Origin: Bacteroidia bacterium
Lineage (GTDB): Bacteria > Bacteroidota > Bacteroidia > B-17B0 > Aurantibacillaceae
NCBI GenBank assembly: GCA_025451115.1
Contig: JANWKZ010000132.1
Span: forward strand, 1-40,806
Length of the DNA: 40,806 bases
Direction: 5' to 3'
Shown: piece by piece, positions 1 to 8,674 of the stretch
Position numbering within the stretch: the first letter of the stretch is position 1
Layout: each line of letters opens with the position of its first letter
Notes under the pieces: model-generated
What the model saw: only the letters and a program-made list of their open reading frames with translations
What the model was told of the DNA's origin: nothing
Databases searched by the model: none
Position numbers and translations under genes: made by a program

Positions 1-348
1 GTACCGCGGCGTTATTATACCAACAGTAACTTCCCGATGTTCGATAACCTGATCGACATTAACGAACTCGTTACAGGCTTCGCTATCCTCGCTGCTTTTG
101 CGCAGGTGGTGTTCCTGATCAACTTCTTCTATAGCATGTTCCGCGGCGATAAAGCTCCGCAAAACCCATGGGGTTCTAACACGCTGGAGTGGACAACGCC
201 TATGGCGCATATACACGGTAACTGGCCAGGCGCGCTTCCTGAAGTACACCGTTGGGCTTACGACTATAGCAAGCCCGGCCACAAGGATGATTTCGTTCCG
301 CAAACTGTTCCGCTGCTCCCCGATGAGCACGACGGCGGCGAACACTAG
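1..348 (+). CDS. Cytochrome c oxidase subunit I, C-terminal fragment (5' end outside window)
   Basis: Frame is open from base 1 (VPRRYYTNSNFPMFDNL...), then TGFAILAAFAQVVFLINFFYSMFRGDKAPQNPWGSNTLEWTTP, a typical Cox1 C-terminus. Confidence 0.93.
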   Translation, partial: VPRRYYTNSNFPMFDNLIDINELVTGFAILAAFAQVVFLINFFYSMFRGDKAPQNPWGSNTLEWTTPMAHIHGNWPGALPEVHRWAYDYSKPGHKDDFVPQTVPLLPDEHDGGEH

Positions 349-372
349 CCCCCTAAATACAGATTTAAAAAG

Positions 373-404
373 AATCCCTGCTGAGAAGCGGGGATTTTTC
401 TTTT
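373..404 (+). terminator. Rho-independent terminator downstream of cox1
   Basis: AATCCCTGC-tgagaa-GCGGGGATT stem (one G-U pair) followed by TTTCTTTT. Confidence 0.75.
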
Positions 405-430
405 ATACAAATCCCCCGGAGATATAAATT

Positions 431-489
431 TCTCCCCTCCCAGGGGAGCCCAGGGGAGATGTCTCGGCTAGCCGAGACAGAGGGGTCAT
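431..489. repeat. Compound palindromic intergenic repeat
   Basis: Hairpin CTCCCCT-ccc-AGGGGAG (432-448), a second AGGGGAG (452-458), and a perfect 20-bp palindrome TGTCTCGGCTAGCCGAGACA (460-479). Confidence 0.7.
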
Positions 490-524
490 CTGGAATTAAA
501 AGCCCATCACCAAGAATAATCTCC

Positions 525-532
525 TACCTTTG
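525..532 (+). promoter_or_regulatory. Candidate Bacteroidota -7 box TAnnTTTG
   Basis: TACCTTTG lies 5 nt before the ATG at 538. No clear -33 TTG. Confidence 0.4.
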
Positions 533-537
533 CAGGC

Positions 538-930
538 ATGTCAATGCCCTTCAAACAACGCTTAAAGTTCTACGGCTTCGGCTTTGCGTTGGGGTTGGTG
601 ATATTGATCAGTATCCTCAACAAAAAAGGCTGTGCGGGACTTAACGAACGTAAAGCCCAGGAACTCGCATTACAGGTTTGGAAGATCAGCGACGCGCAAC
701 GTTGCAAGCTGAATTGCATTGGCCTTACCACCGATACACTTTTCATGAAAGCCGTACGCGATTGCTACGTTAACTATGATAAAAGCGAGATACACGCCGA
801 CCCCTGCGGTACTTATGTATTAGAAGGCGGTAAAGGCGCTGTGGCTACTTTTACGCTCCTGGTTGCAGACTGCCAGAATACTTCCGAACTGCAGGATATA
901 GTTACCTCGAGGGCCTGCGATTGCAAGTAG
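538..930 (+). CDS. Hypothetical membrane-anchored protein (resembles DUF4258-type Bacteroidota proteins)
   Basis: 130-aa ORF with one N-terminal TM segment (YGFGFALGLVILISIL) and a Cys-containing C-terminus. Confidence 0.75.
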   Translation: MSMPFKQRLKFYGFGFALGLVILISILNKKGCAGLNERKAQELALQVWKISDAQRCKLNCIGLTTDTLFMKAVRDCYVNYDKSEIHADPCGTYVLEGGKGAVATFTLLVADCQNTSELQDIVTSRACDCK

Positions 931-949
931 GGATACGTGTTTTCACCTA

Positions 950-979
950 TTGACGAAAACCATTTTTTGCTTATTTTAG
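950..979 (+). promoter_or_regulatory. Candidate promoter TTG-N19-TATTTTAG
   Basis: TTG (950-952), 19-bp spacer, TATTTTAG (972-979, one mismatch to TAnnTTTG), upstream of the ATG at 999. Confidence 0.45.
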
Positions 980-998
980 CTTACTAAATCTTAACTCT

Positions 999-3900
999 AT
1001 GAAAAAAATACTATTTATCTTTTTAGTAGCGCTGTGCACTATAAATGTCGAGGCGCAGTTAATGAACAAAATGTACTCCTGTTCCAATTTTTTTGACTCC
1101 AAGAGGTCAACCAAATCTTCCACAGGAGGCCACCTTATATATTATCAACCCATGGCAGGGGGCTCTAATCTCATGAGTTTAGATGCGAGCGGCAATATTT
1201 TATGGAATAAGGCATACGAGAATAATTCGATGGCATTGAATTTCACTGATTTCTGCGAAGTATCCGGCGGTAAACTGATCGCTATCCGGATCGCCGGAGC
1301 CATGGAGAGCATGACTTTTAATTCAGTTACAGGCGCACCGATCAGTCACGATAATCGTATTATTAATGCCGGATCCTGGTCACCCTCAGGCCCAACATTG
1401 CTCGCCCCGGATGGAAACGATGCGATCTTTGTAAGCCCTGACGGAGCAAGAGATTCCTTATATGTAGGAAAGGTCCTGGGCAGTAACGGCTCTATTTCTT
1501 ATATTAATGTTATAAATTTCAATGGGGTTTTAAGTACCGACTATAGTTATAGCCCAAGTGCAATGAAAAGAACTTCTACAGGCCAATATCTTATTCTATG
1601 CGACATACATAATTCTGCTAATACCAATTTTAAACAAGCCATTGTCAAGGTTGATGCAAATGGTAATGTGCTTTCCTTTAAATATTATGATTGTCCCGCG
1701 GGCACGGTTTATTGGACGGGCAACTCGATCACGGAAGCTTCAAATGGTGACATATTGGTTTCCGGGTATGCTAATGTTTCTTCCGTTACCGGTTCGTACA
1801 TTCTCAGATTTGATCCCAATGCCAATTTTATTTGGGGCAAGCACCTGGTCAACCAGGCAAATAATACATTTCATACGGAGCATGCCAATGGCGACATAAC
1901 ATTAGGAGTTTCTGCACAGGCTCTTTCGCCTGACAATGTTACGCGATGCGGATTGGTAAATCTGAGTTCATCCGGATCATATCTTTGGGCCCGTAACTTT
2001 GGTTTTTCAGGCTCCAATATGTGTGGTATAAATACGGATGCAAATGATCTTACTGAAGTGGTGCAAAATTCACCGATGACCGGGCCTGGAGCTTTTGTGC
2101 TTCAAACGGCTGATCTTTCCGGAAACATGCCAGGCTGTTCAGAGTCAATAGGTCCAATTTCAATGAACAATCTTAACTTCATTGTCAATTCCGCTAGCCC
2201 ATCCGTGGTTGGCGCATCACTTAATTTATCCACGCCTTTTTCATTTACTGAATTGCCTCCCTTAAACTTTACCACTTCCACTCCCGACATCATTGTAAGC
2301 GGTGTAGTTAGCAATCCGGCATGTTTCGGGCAATTTGGTAACGTTAACATCAGCGTATCTGCGGGGTATCCTAATTATAGCTATTCGTGGAGTAACGGTA
2401 CAAGTAACCAGAACCTGTTAAACGTTTTAGGCGGCACCTATTATTCGAGGATCGTTGATGCTAAAGGCTGTGTAGCGGTAGATACCTTTAATGTAATTGA
2501 GCCTCCACAACTTTCGGCTACCTATACCGTGAGCCACGTTACCTGCTTCGGCGCCCAGAACGGAAGCATCAATGTAACAACGATTGGTGGCACGCCGGGT
2601 TATGATTATCAATGGACCACATTAGCCACTAGCGAAGACCTTACCGGCCTGAGCGGAGGATTTTATCAGCTTACAATAACGGATACCAATAATTGTAGTA
2701 AAACAGTTGGGGTTGCCGTAAGCGAACCACAGCAGCTCATAGCCGGCATCATTTCCTCTCAAAATGTGACCTGTCATGGTGCGTGTAATGGAAGCTTAAC
2801 AGGAATTGCTTCGGGCGGCACACAGCCTTATACCTATCAGTGGAACAATCCGGGCAATAGTACTACTACCAATATCACAGGTTTGTGTCCTGGAAATTAT
2901 CTTTTTTCGGTTACCGATTCCAAGAACTGTTTTACTTTTTCTAACGCGGTGATCACAGAGCCGGCGGCTTTAGCCGTTTCTTCGAATACAACAGATGCCC
3001 AATGTGGCTCTGCCAATGGTGCTGCCAGTGTACAGGTTACCGGAGGTGTTACTCCGTATTCGTATTCCTGGTCGAGCGGTTCTACCAATGACACAGCCAC
3101 GAATTTATATGCAGGCACTTATACAGTGAATGTACTCGACGCGAACAATTGTCCTGTTTCTGCTACTGTGAATGTGGACCTGACCACCACGGTATCGGAA
3201 CTTTGCCTGGTAACGGTTGACTCTATGTCTACACATAATATTTTGATGTGGGATAAGACCGCATTCACCAACGTAGAATACTTTAATATTTACCGTGAGG
3301 ATATTACCAACAGTTATACATTGATCGGTGCTGTTGACTACGATTCATTAAGCGAATATCATGATATGGATATGAATTTCGCCGACCCTAATGTAACTAC
3401 TAAGCGCTACAAGATCTCGGCCATGGATACCTGTGGGAATGAAAGCGCAAAGAGTAATTTTCACAACACAATATTCATTTCAGACAACGCAGGTACTTTT
3501 ACCTGGAATACCTATACTATTCAGAACAGCGCTAACCCTGTTACAAACTACAAACTGATGCGCGACGATTTTGCTACCGGCAATTGGCAGCAGATCGGCA
3601 TTACAGCCGGCACGCAAAACGTTTTGAATGATCCGAATTACACTACGTTTCAATCTACGGCCGACTGGCGAGTAGAAACGGTGTGGTCTATCTCCTGCAC
3701 ATCAACGATGCGCCAGGATGGAAATAGTATACAGGGAGCTATAGTTAAGTCAAAATCCAATATCAGCAATAACCGTGCAATTGGAATCCAGGAAAATGCG
3801 AACACTAATTTTGGCATGTATCCAAATCCTGCCGGCAATGTATTAACTATTCGCTCGAAGAATGGCGGAACAGCTGAGATAGTGAATGCTTTAGGAGAAA

Positions 3901-4031
3901 CTGTACTGAAAGCTAACCTGGATGGTGCACAAAACACACTTGATATTTCAGCTCTCGCTAATGGGATTTACTATGTGAAGATAGCGAACACCCAGGCGCA
4001 AACCCTGAAGAAACTGGTGGTACAGCGATAA
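999..4031 (+). CDS. Secreted adhesin-like protein with four SprB-type repeats and T9SS type A sorting domain
   Basis: Signal peptide MKKILFIFLVALCTINVEAQ. Four repeats of the form 'V.C.G..NGS....GG..PY.Y.W...........AGTY...V.D...C'. C-terminus YPNPAGNVLTIRS...GIYYVKIANTQAQTLKKLVVQR. Confidence 0.92.
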   Translation: MKKILFIFLVALCTINVEAQLMNKMYSCSNFFDSKRSTKSSTGGHLIYYQPMAGGSNLMSLDASGNILWNKAYENNSMALNFTDFCEVSGGKLIAIRIAGAMESMTFNSVTGAPISHDNRIINAGSWSPSGPTLLAPDGNDAIFVSPDGARDSLYVGKVLGSNGSISYINVINFNGVLSTDYSYSPSAMKRTSTGQYLILCDIHNSANTNFKQAIVKVDANGNVLSFKYYDCPAGTVYWTGNSITEASNGDILVSGYANVSSVTGSYILRFDPNANFIWGKHLVNQANNTFHTEHANGDITLGVSAQALSPDNVTRCGLVNLSSSGSYLWARNFGFSGSNMCGINTDANDLTEVVQNSPMTGPGAFVLQTADLSGNMPGCSESIGPISMNNLNFIVNSASPSVVGASLNLSTPFSFTELPPLNFTTSTPDIIVSGVVSNPACFGQFGNVNISVSAGYPNYSYSWSNGTSNQNLLNVLGGTYYSRIVDAKGCVAVDTFNVIEPPQLSATYTVSHVTCFGAQNGSINVTTIGGTPGYDYQWTTLATSEDLTGLSGGFYQLTITDTNNCSKTVGVAVSEPQQLIAGIISSQNVTCHGACNGSLTGIASGGTQPYTYQWNNPGNSTTTNITGLCPGNYLFSVTDSKNCFTFSNAVITEPAALAVSSNTTDAQCGSANGAASVQVTGGVTPYSYSWSSGSTNDTATNLYAGTYTVNVLDANNCPVSATVNVDLTTTVSELCLVTVDSMSTHNILMWDKTAFTNVEYFNIYREDITNSYTLIGAVDYDSLSEYHDMDMNFADPNVTTKRYKISAMDTCGNESAKSNFHNTIFISDNAGTFTWNTYTIQNSANPVTNYKLMRDDFATGNWQQIGITAGTQNVLNDPNYTTFQSTADWRVETVWSISCTSTMRQDGNSIQGAIVKSKSNISNNRAIGIQENANTNFGMYPNPAGNVLTIRSKNGGTAEIVNALGETVLKANLDGAQNTLDISALANGIYYVKIANTQAQTLKKLVVQR

Positions 4032-4066
4032 CGACTCTCCTTTGCACTTTTCCATATCTTAGAAAG

Positions 4067-5377
4067 ATGAGGAGAATTCTCCTGGCGATCTTATTGATGA
4101 GCGACTGCTTTCTGGGCGCCCAGGATAAAAGTCGTTATATAGACAGCCTGGTAAAAGATCTGCAGGTACATAGGACGGATAAAGCACGAAACTTTGCGTA
4201 TACCGAACTCTCCTGGCACTACAGGCTTATCGATATAGGACTTGCCTCAGCCTATGCTGATTCGAGTATTGCCTCATCAAGGGCGCTTAACAACCAGGGG
4301 AACTTATGGGCGGGACTGAACAATAAAGCAATCGCTTTGTCTCACCTCGGAAAGCAAAAGGAATGTTTTGAATATTACTCTATGGCGCTGGCCGTAGCCG
4401 AGAAAAATAAATTCAGAAGAAAAGAAGCGCACACCTTATTTAATATCGGCACATTTTTCAGGGACCACGACGATTATAAAACCGCCAAGGAATATATTTT
4501 AAAAGCATCCGCGATATATACCGAATTGAAGGACACGATCAAACTGATCACTATCTATTCCGGCCTTGGAGGTAATTACGGCTACCAGGATAGCAACAAA
4601 TTAGCCCTATTCTATTATACAAAAGCATTCGACCTGGCAAGATCTATAAACGATTCAAGTGAAATGGGATTTGCCGCTAACAATATAGGGAACTGTTATT
4701 ACTATATGAACGACCCCAAACGTGCCAAGGAGTATTATTTTAAAAGCATAGGCTATCACGAGCGAAATGGCCTCACATCAGATCTTGCCAGCTCCTATAG
4801 CAATTACGCTTATATGCTTAATGAAGACGGTGATCATGAAAAAGCAAGGTCATTTTACTTAAAAGCGCTTGCCATTTCAAAAAAAACAAAAGACAAAATA
4901 CATCTCATCAGGGTGTACCAATACCTGGCAGAAATGTTCATGTCGGCCGGTGACTATAAAGCTGCGTACTATTATTCGGACACTTCGCACATGATGAAAG
5001 ATTCAGTGGCTCTAGAGCAGAACAGCAAAGCGATACATGAAATGGGCCAGCGATTTGATTCGGAGAAAAAGCGCCTGGAGATCGGGAATCTTGGGAGGGA
5101 AAATGAATTGAAAGAAAAACAGAATAAGGTACAGCGCATGTTGCTTATAGCAGTTGGAGCGGCGCTGGTCATTTCATGTGTATTGGGATTATGGGCGTAC
5201 CGCGAGTTCCATCAGAAGAAACAAGCAAATATGATCATTGAAGAACAGAAACGTGCGATAGAAGAAAAGCAAAAGGAATTATTGGACTCCATTCATTATG
5301 CCCGACGCATACAGCGATGTCTTATCACAAATGAAAAGGCCATCGATAAAGCGCTTAGAAGACTCAATAAGTCATAG
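4067..5377 (+). CDS. TPR protein with TM segment, coiled coil and C-terminal DSIHYARRIQ linker; no output domain
   Basis: TPR-like repeats, TM segment MLLIAVGAALVISCVLGLWAY, coiled coil, then DSIHYARRIQRCLITNEKAIDKALRRLNKS-stop. Confidence 0.88.
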   Translation: MRRILLAILLMSDCFLGAQDKSRYIDSLVKDLQVHRTDKARNFAYTELSWHYRLIDIGLASAYADSSIASSRALNNQGNLWAGLNNKAIALSHLGKQKECFEYYSMALAVAEKNKFRRKEAHTLFNIGTFFRDHDDYKTAKEYILKASAIYTELKDTIKLITIYSGLGGNYGYQDSNKLALFYYTKAFDLARSINDSSEMGFAANNIGNCYYYMNDPKRAKEYYFKSIGYHERNGLTSDLASSYSNYAYMLNEDGDHEKARSFYLKALAISKKTKDKIHLIRVYQYLAEMFMSAGDYKAAYYYSDTSHMMKDSVALEQNSKAIHEMGQRFDSEKKRLEIGNLGRENELKEKQNKVQRMLLIAVGAALVISCVLGLWAYREFHQKKQANMIIEEQKRAIEEKQKELLDSIHYARRIQRCLITNEKAIDKALRRLNKS

Positions 5378-5382
5378 AGCTA

Positions 5383-6198
5383 TTATTTTCCCGTTACCAA
5401 TAAATTCCTCGCGGCTTTTTCACCGCATTTATGGTATTTAGTATAGGCTTTTGCCGCGCGCGAACGCATGGCTTCGGCGTTCTCGCCGTTCACATAGCCG
5501 GTTAAGGCATCGTGCAAACTATAAGCTTCCGGGCACATGAGGCCCGTGGTCCATACAATGGGATTGGCTTGTGTTTGTTCTAAATAGGAAGAAAAATAAC
5601 TCTTACTGTAGCAGGCAAGAATGATCGCGTCACGCTTTTTACCGTCGGCATTTTTAAAACTTTCTTCAAGTGAAAAATCCATGAGACCATCGTGACCGGT
5701 GTAGGCGAGAAGCTTCGCGTTTCCGAAAATACCAAGCTTCAGGTCATTCACTTTCAAAATTTCTTTTTTCTGTCCCGCGCAGCTTTTTAAAAGATCAACC
5801 GTGCATTCTTTTATGTATTTTCCGTTGTACGCATCAGCTATCAGGTAATAGTTTTTGCTTACATGTTTAAATACTACTCGCTCCATTAGGACGGAATCCG
5901 GCTTGAGTGATTGCACAAATTTCCATTCGGTGCTTTTCTTGAAATAGGTTCTTACTCCGTAGCCACAGCCCCAGTATAAATTATTATTTGGATCTTGCCC
6001 GTTGCCTATTTTGGAAGGTACAGGCACAATGCCCTGGTATTTGTTATCGCAGAGCGCTACGAAAACGTGGATCGTTTTGAAATTTGTGTCAGGTAAAATT
6101 ATTTCTGTTTTCTTTTTGACCTCGGCTTGAGGTATGGCAACCGTTTCTGTGCTTTTAACACCGAGGAAGAACAAAATGTAGATAAGTATCCAGTACAT
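5383..6198 (-). CDS. Secreted hypothetical protein, possible caspase-like (clan CD) fold
   Basis: N-terminal hydrophobic segment. Motifs LLAYTGHDGLMDF and AIILACYSKSYF resemble the His-Gly and Cys-containing strands of caspase-like proteins. Confidence 0.7.
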   Translation of the reverse strand: MYWILIYILFFLGVKSTETVAIPQAEVKKKTEIILPDTNFKTIHVFVALCDNKYQGIVPVPSKIGNGQDPNNNLYWGCGYGVRTYFKKSTEWKFVQSLKPDSVLMERVVFKHVSKNYYLIADAYNGKYIKECTVDLLKSCAGQKKEILKVNDLKLGIFGNAKLLAYTGHDGLMDFSLEESFKNADGKKRDAIILACYSKSYFSSYLEQTQANPIVWTTGLMCPEAYSLHDALTGYVNGENAEAMRSRAAKAYTKYHKCGEKAARNLLVTGK

Positions 6199-6252
6199 AC
6201 TTTTGTAACGAAAGAATGATCGTTTTGGTACACCAGGCCTCGTTAAATTTCC

Positions 6253-8112
6253 TTAAAGGCGGATCCCTATAACAAGAACATCATCAACCTGCTCAAGCTC
6301 GCCCCTCCATTCTAAGATAATCCTTTCGAGTTCCGTCCTTTGCTTCTCCATAGGAAGACTTGAGTTCCTGAGCAAAAGCTCCTGGAAAGGTCTGTACTTG
6401 AATTTCTTTCCTTTGGGGCCCCCAAACTGATCGGCGTAGCCATCTGTGAACATGTAAATGATGTCGCCTTTTTTCAGTTTAAGTACATGATTCGTGAAAG
6501 GCTTCTTCTCTTCATCAGTCGATCCGCTCACAGGCTGTTTGTCAGCTTTCAGTTCGCTCATCACCCCGTCGCGTAATAAAAAGATGGGATTGTTGGCTCC
6601 GGAAAAATGAACGGTTCTTGTTTTGAAATCAATGGCGCACATGGTCATGTCCATACCATCGCGTATCACCTCGCCTTTATTGGCTTTTAGATTTTTGGGC
6701 AGCTCCTGGTTCAGAAAATCCAAAGCTTCGGCCGGAGAATTGATGTTCGGGTTCTTGATGGTTTGGTTCAGCAGGGTATTCCCGATAATGCTCATCAGCG
6801 CGCCGGGAACGCCATGGCCGGTGCAATCTACGGCCGCAACAATCGCCAAACGCTCATCTTTTACAATTTCTTTTCCCTGTGGGGTAAGTTGTACGGAGGT
6901 TACCCAATAAAAATCACCACTTACAATATCCTTGGGCATGTAGAGCACAAAATGGTCCCTGAGTATTTCGCTGATCTCTTCTTCACGAGGCAGCATACTG
7001 CGTTGTATGCGTTTGGCGTAATTGATGCTATCGGTAATATCCTCGTTCTTCTGGCGGATTATTTTTTCTGTGCGTTTTCTTTCGGTAATATCAGAAGAAT
7101 AAACGCGCAGGATCTTGCTTTCGGGAATGGCGTACACTTTTTGCTCGTACACTTCCTCTCCAATGGTGATCTCGCAGAGATAAGAACTCAGCTCGCCTTT
7201 TTGAAAAGATTCGAATTGCGGACGGATAATATCGAAGAGGCCATGCGAACTTCCTTTTTCCTGCATATCCGGAAAGCGTTTCCTGGCTGCGGGATTCAGA
7301 TAGCTCACGGTTCCGTTTAATCGTAATTCAATTACCGGGTTTGGATTTTGCTCGGGGAAAAGGGCCAGGTTAGCCAATCTTTTTTCGATCTCTTTTTGAT
7401 TGGTGATATCGGAGGAATACACGCGCAGCAAATTACTTTCAGCCAACGCGAATACTTTTTGTTCATAGATGGCTTCGTTCACCGTTATCTCGCAATTGAA
7501 ATTCTGTAACTCCTTTTTTCTAAAGGAATCTATCTTAGTAAAAATATTGGCAAAGAGGGGATGCGAAATTCCTTTTTGCTGCATATCCGGGAACCGGTTC
7601 TTTGCCGCAGGGTTTAGATAGCTCACAGTCCCATCAAGCTTCAATTCAATTACAGGATTGGGATTCTGCTCCGGAAATAGCGCCAAATTGCCCAGGCGTG
7701 CCTCGGTCTCTTTTTGTTTAGTGATATCGGAAGAATAAACACGCAGGATATTACTCTCAGGAATGGCGTATACCTTTTGCTCGTAAATGTGTTCATCCAC
7801 CACCAACTCGCACGCATACATTTTCAGGGAGCCATTTCTAAACTCATCGAGTCGCGTCGAGATCTCGGCCAGCAAATGGTGTTCGAAACCGCTTACCTGC
7901 AGTTCCGGAAAAAGTCTTTTAGCTGCGGGATTCATATAGCTTACTTCTCCTGTCAGCCTAACCTCTATCACTGGGTTGGGGTTTTGTTCGGGGAAAAGAG
8001 CCAGATTGGCGAATTCTTTTTTGTCTTTCACCACTTTGCGGAAGGCAAAAATGAGCGTGAGCACAGAGCCTATGCCTAAAAATATACTGATCCATAAAAC
8101 AGCGTTGTTCAT
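6253..8112 (-). CDS. PP2C-type SpoIIE phosphatase with N-terminal TM and three tandem PAS-like sensor repeats
   Basis: Three ~106-aa repeats (NLALFPEQNPNPVIEL.L.GTVSYLNPAAK..FPDMQ), linker DSINYAKRIQRSMLP, then SGDFYWV...DCTGHGVPGALMSIIG...FTDGYADQFGG. Confidence 0.93.
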   Translation of the reverse strand: MNNAVLWISIFLGIGSVLTLIFAFRKVVKDKKEFANLALFPEQNPNPVIEVRLTGEVSYMNPAAKRLFPELQVSGFEHHLLAEISTRLDEFRNGSLKMYACELVVDEHIYEQKVYAIPESNILRVYSSDITKQKETEARLGNLALFPEQNPNPVIELKLDGTVSYLNPAAKNRFPDMQQKGISHPLFANIFTKIDSFRKKELQNFNCEITVNEAIYEQKVFALAESNLLRVYSSDITNQKEIEKRLANLALFPEQNPNPVIELRLNGTVSYLNPAARKRFPDMQEKGSSHGLFDIIRPQFESFQKGELSSYLCEITIGEEVYEQKVYAIPESKILRVYSSDITERKRTEKIIRQKNEDITDSINYAKRIQRSMLPREEEISEILRDHFVLYMPKDIVSGDFYWVTSVQLTPQGKEIVKDERLAIVAAVDCTGHGVPGALMSIIGNTLLNQTIKNPNINSPAEALDFLNQELPKNLKANKGEVIRDGMDMTMCAIDFKTRTVHFSGANNPIFLLRDGVMSELKADKQPVSGSTDEEKKPFTNHVLKLKKGDIIYMFTDGYADQFGGPKGKKFKYRPFQELLLRNSSLPMEKQRTELERIILEWRGELEQVDDVLVIGIRL

Positions 8113-8120
8113 GCCTCCTG

Positions 8121-8516
8121 TTATTCTATAGCCGCGCGTATAACCGCCGGAATTTCCATTTTGGTGTTAAGGTTGAAATCAAAGAATACCACTACATCAT
8201 GCGCCTCCGCACAGATCTCATTTTTCTCATTCAGTATCTGGTGGTGCAGGCCAAAACTGGTGGTTTTAATGAATTCAAGCGTGGTTTGTATGATAATATT
8301 GCCGGGGTAGTGCAGGGGCTTCAAAAAGGTACAGCCCGTAGAAGCCAGCATGGGCCCCTTTTTGGTCTCAGCGTACATTTGGATAATGCCCGCCTTTTCC
8401 CAGTAATTCACCCGGGCGGCCTGTATGTACTTCATAAAGGCCACGTTGTTCACATGGCCAAAAAGGTCCATTTCGCTCCAATCGATCCGTAGGGCCAGCT
8501 TGGTTGTAAATTTCAT
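8121..8516 (-). CDS. Acyl-CoA thioesterase (4HBT hotdog family)
   Basis: LRIDWSEMDLFGHVNNVAFMKYIQAARVNYWEKAGI motif. The internal ATG at 8516 is preferred over the 8546 start. Confidence 0.85.
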   Translation of the reverse strand: MKFTTKLALRIDWSEMDLFGHVNNVAFMKYIQAARVNYWEKAGIIQMYAETKKGPMLASTGCTFLKPLHYPGNIIIQTTLEFIKTTSFGLHHQILNEKNEICAEAHDVVVFFDFNLNTKMEIPAVIRAAIE

Positions 8517-8636
8517 ATCCGCTAATATACCCATTATAATAATCAAAGAAATGTCCGCATAACTATTTAATAAACAAATAATTAACCTCCGAAACCTAAG
8601 TTTCCCCTGATATTTTTAAGTACGGTAACTTTTGAG

Positions 8637-8644
8637 TAATTTTG
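8637..8644 (+). promoter_or_regulatory. Candidate -7 box TAATTTTG
   Basis: Exact TAnnTTTG 30 nt upstream of the ATG at 8675. No clear -33 element. Confidence 0.4.
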
Positions 8645-8674
8645 CACCATTAAAACAATTTAAACCCATATCAA

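Noticed and set aside
459-644. 61-aa ORF MSRLAETEGSSGIK...
   Set aside because: Begins inside the palindromic repeat and overlaps a better-supported CDS (538-930) in another frame.
6763-7320. 185-aa plus-strand ORF antisense to the PAS/SpoIIE gene
   Set aside because: Fully antisense to a confident CDS. Its apparent repeat structure only mirrors the PAS repeats.
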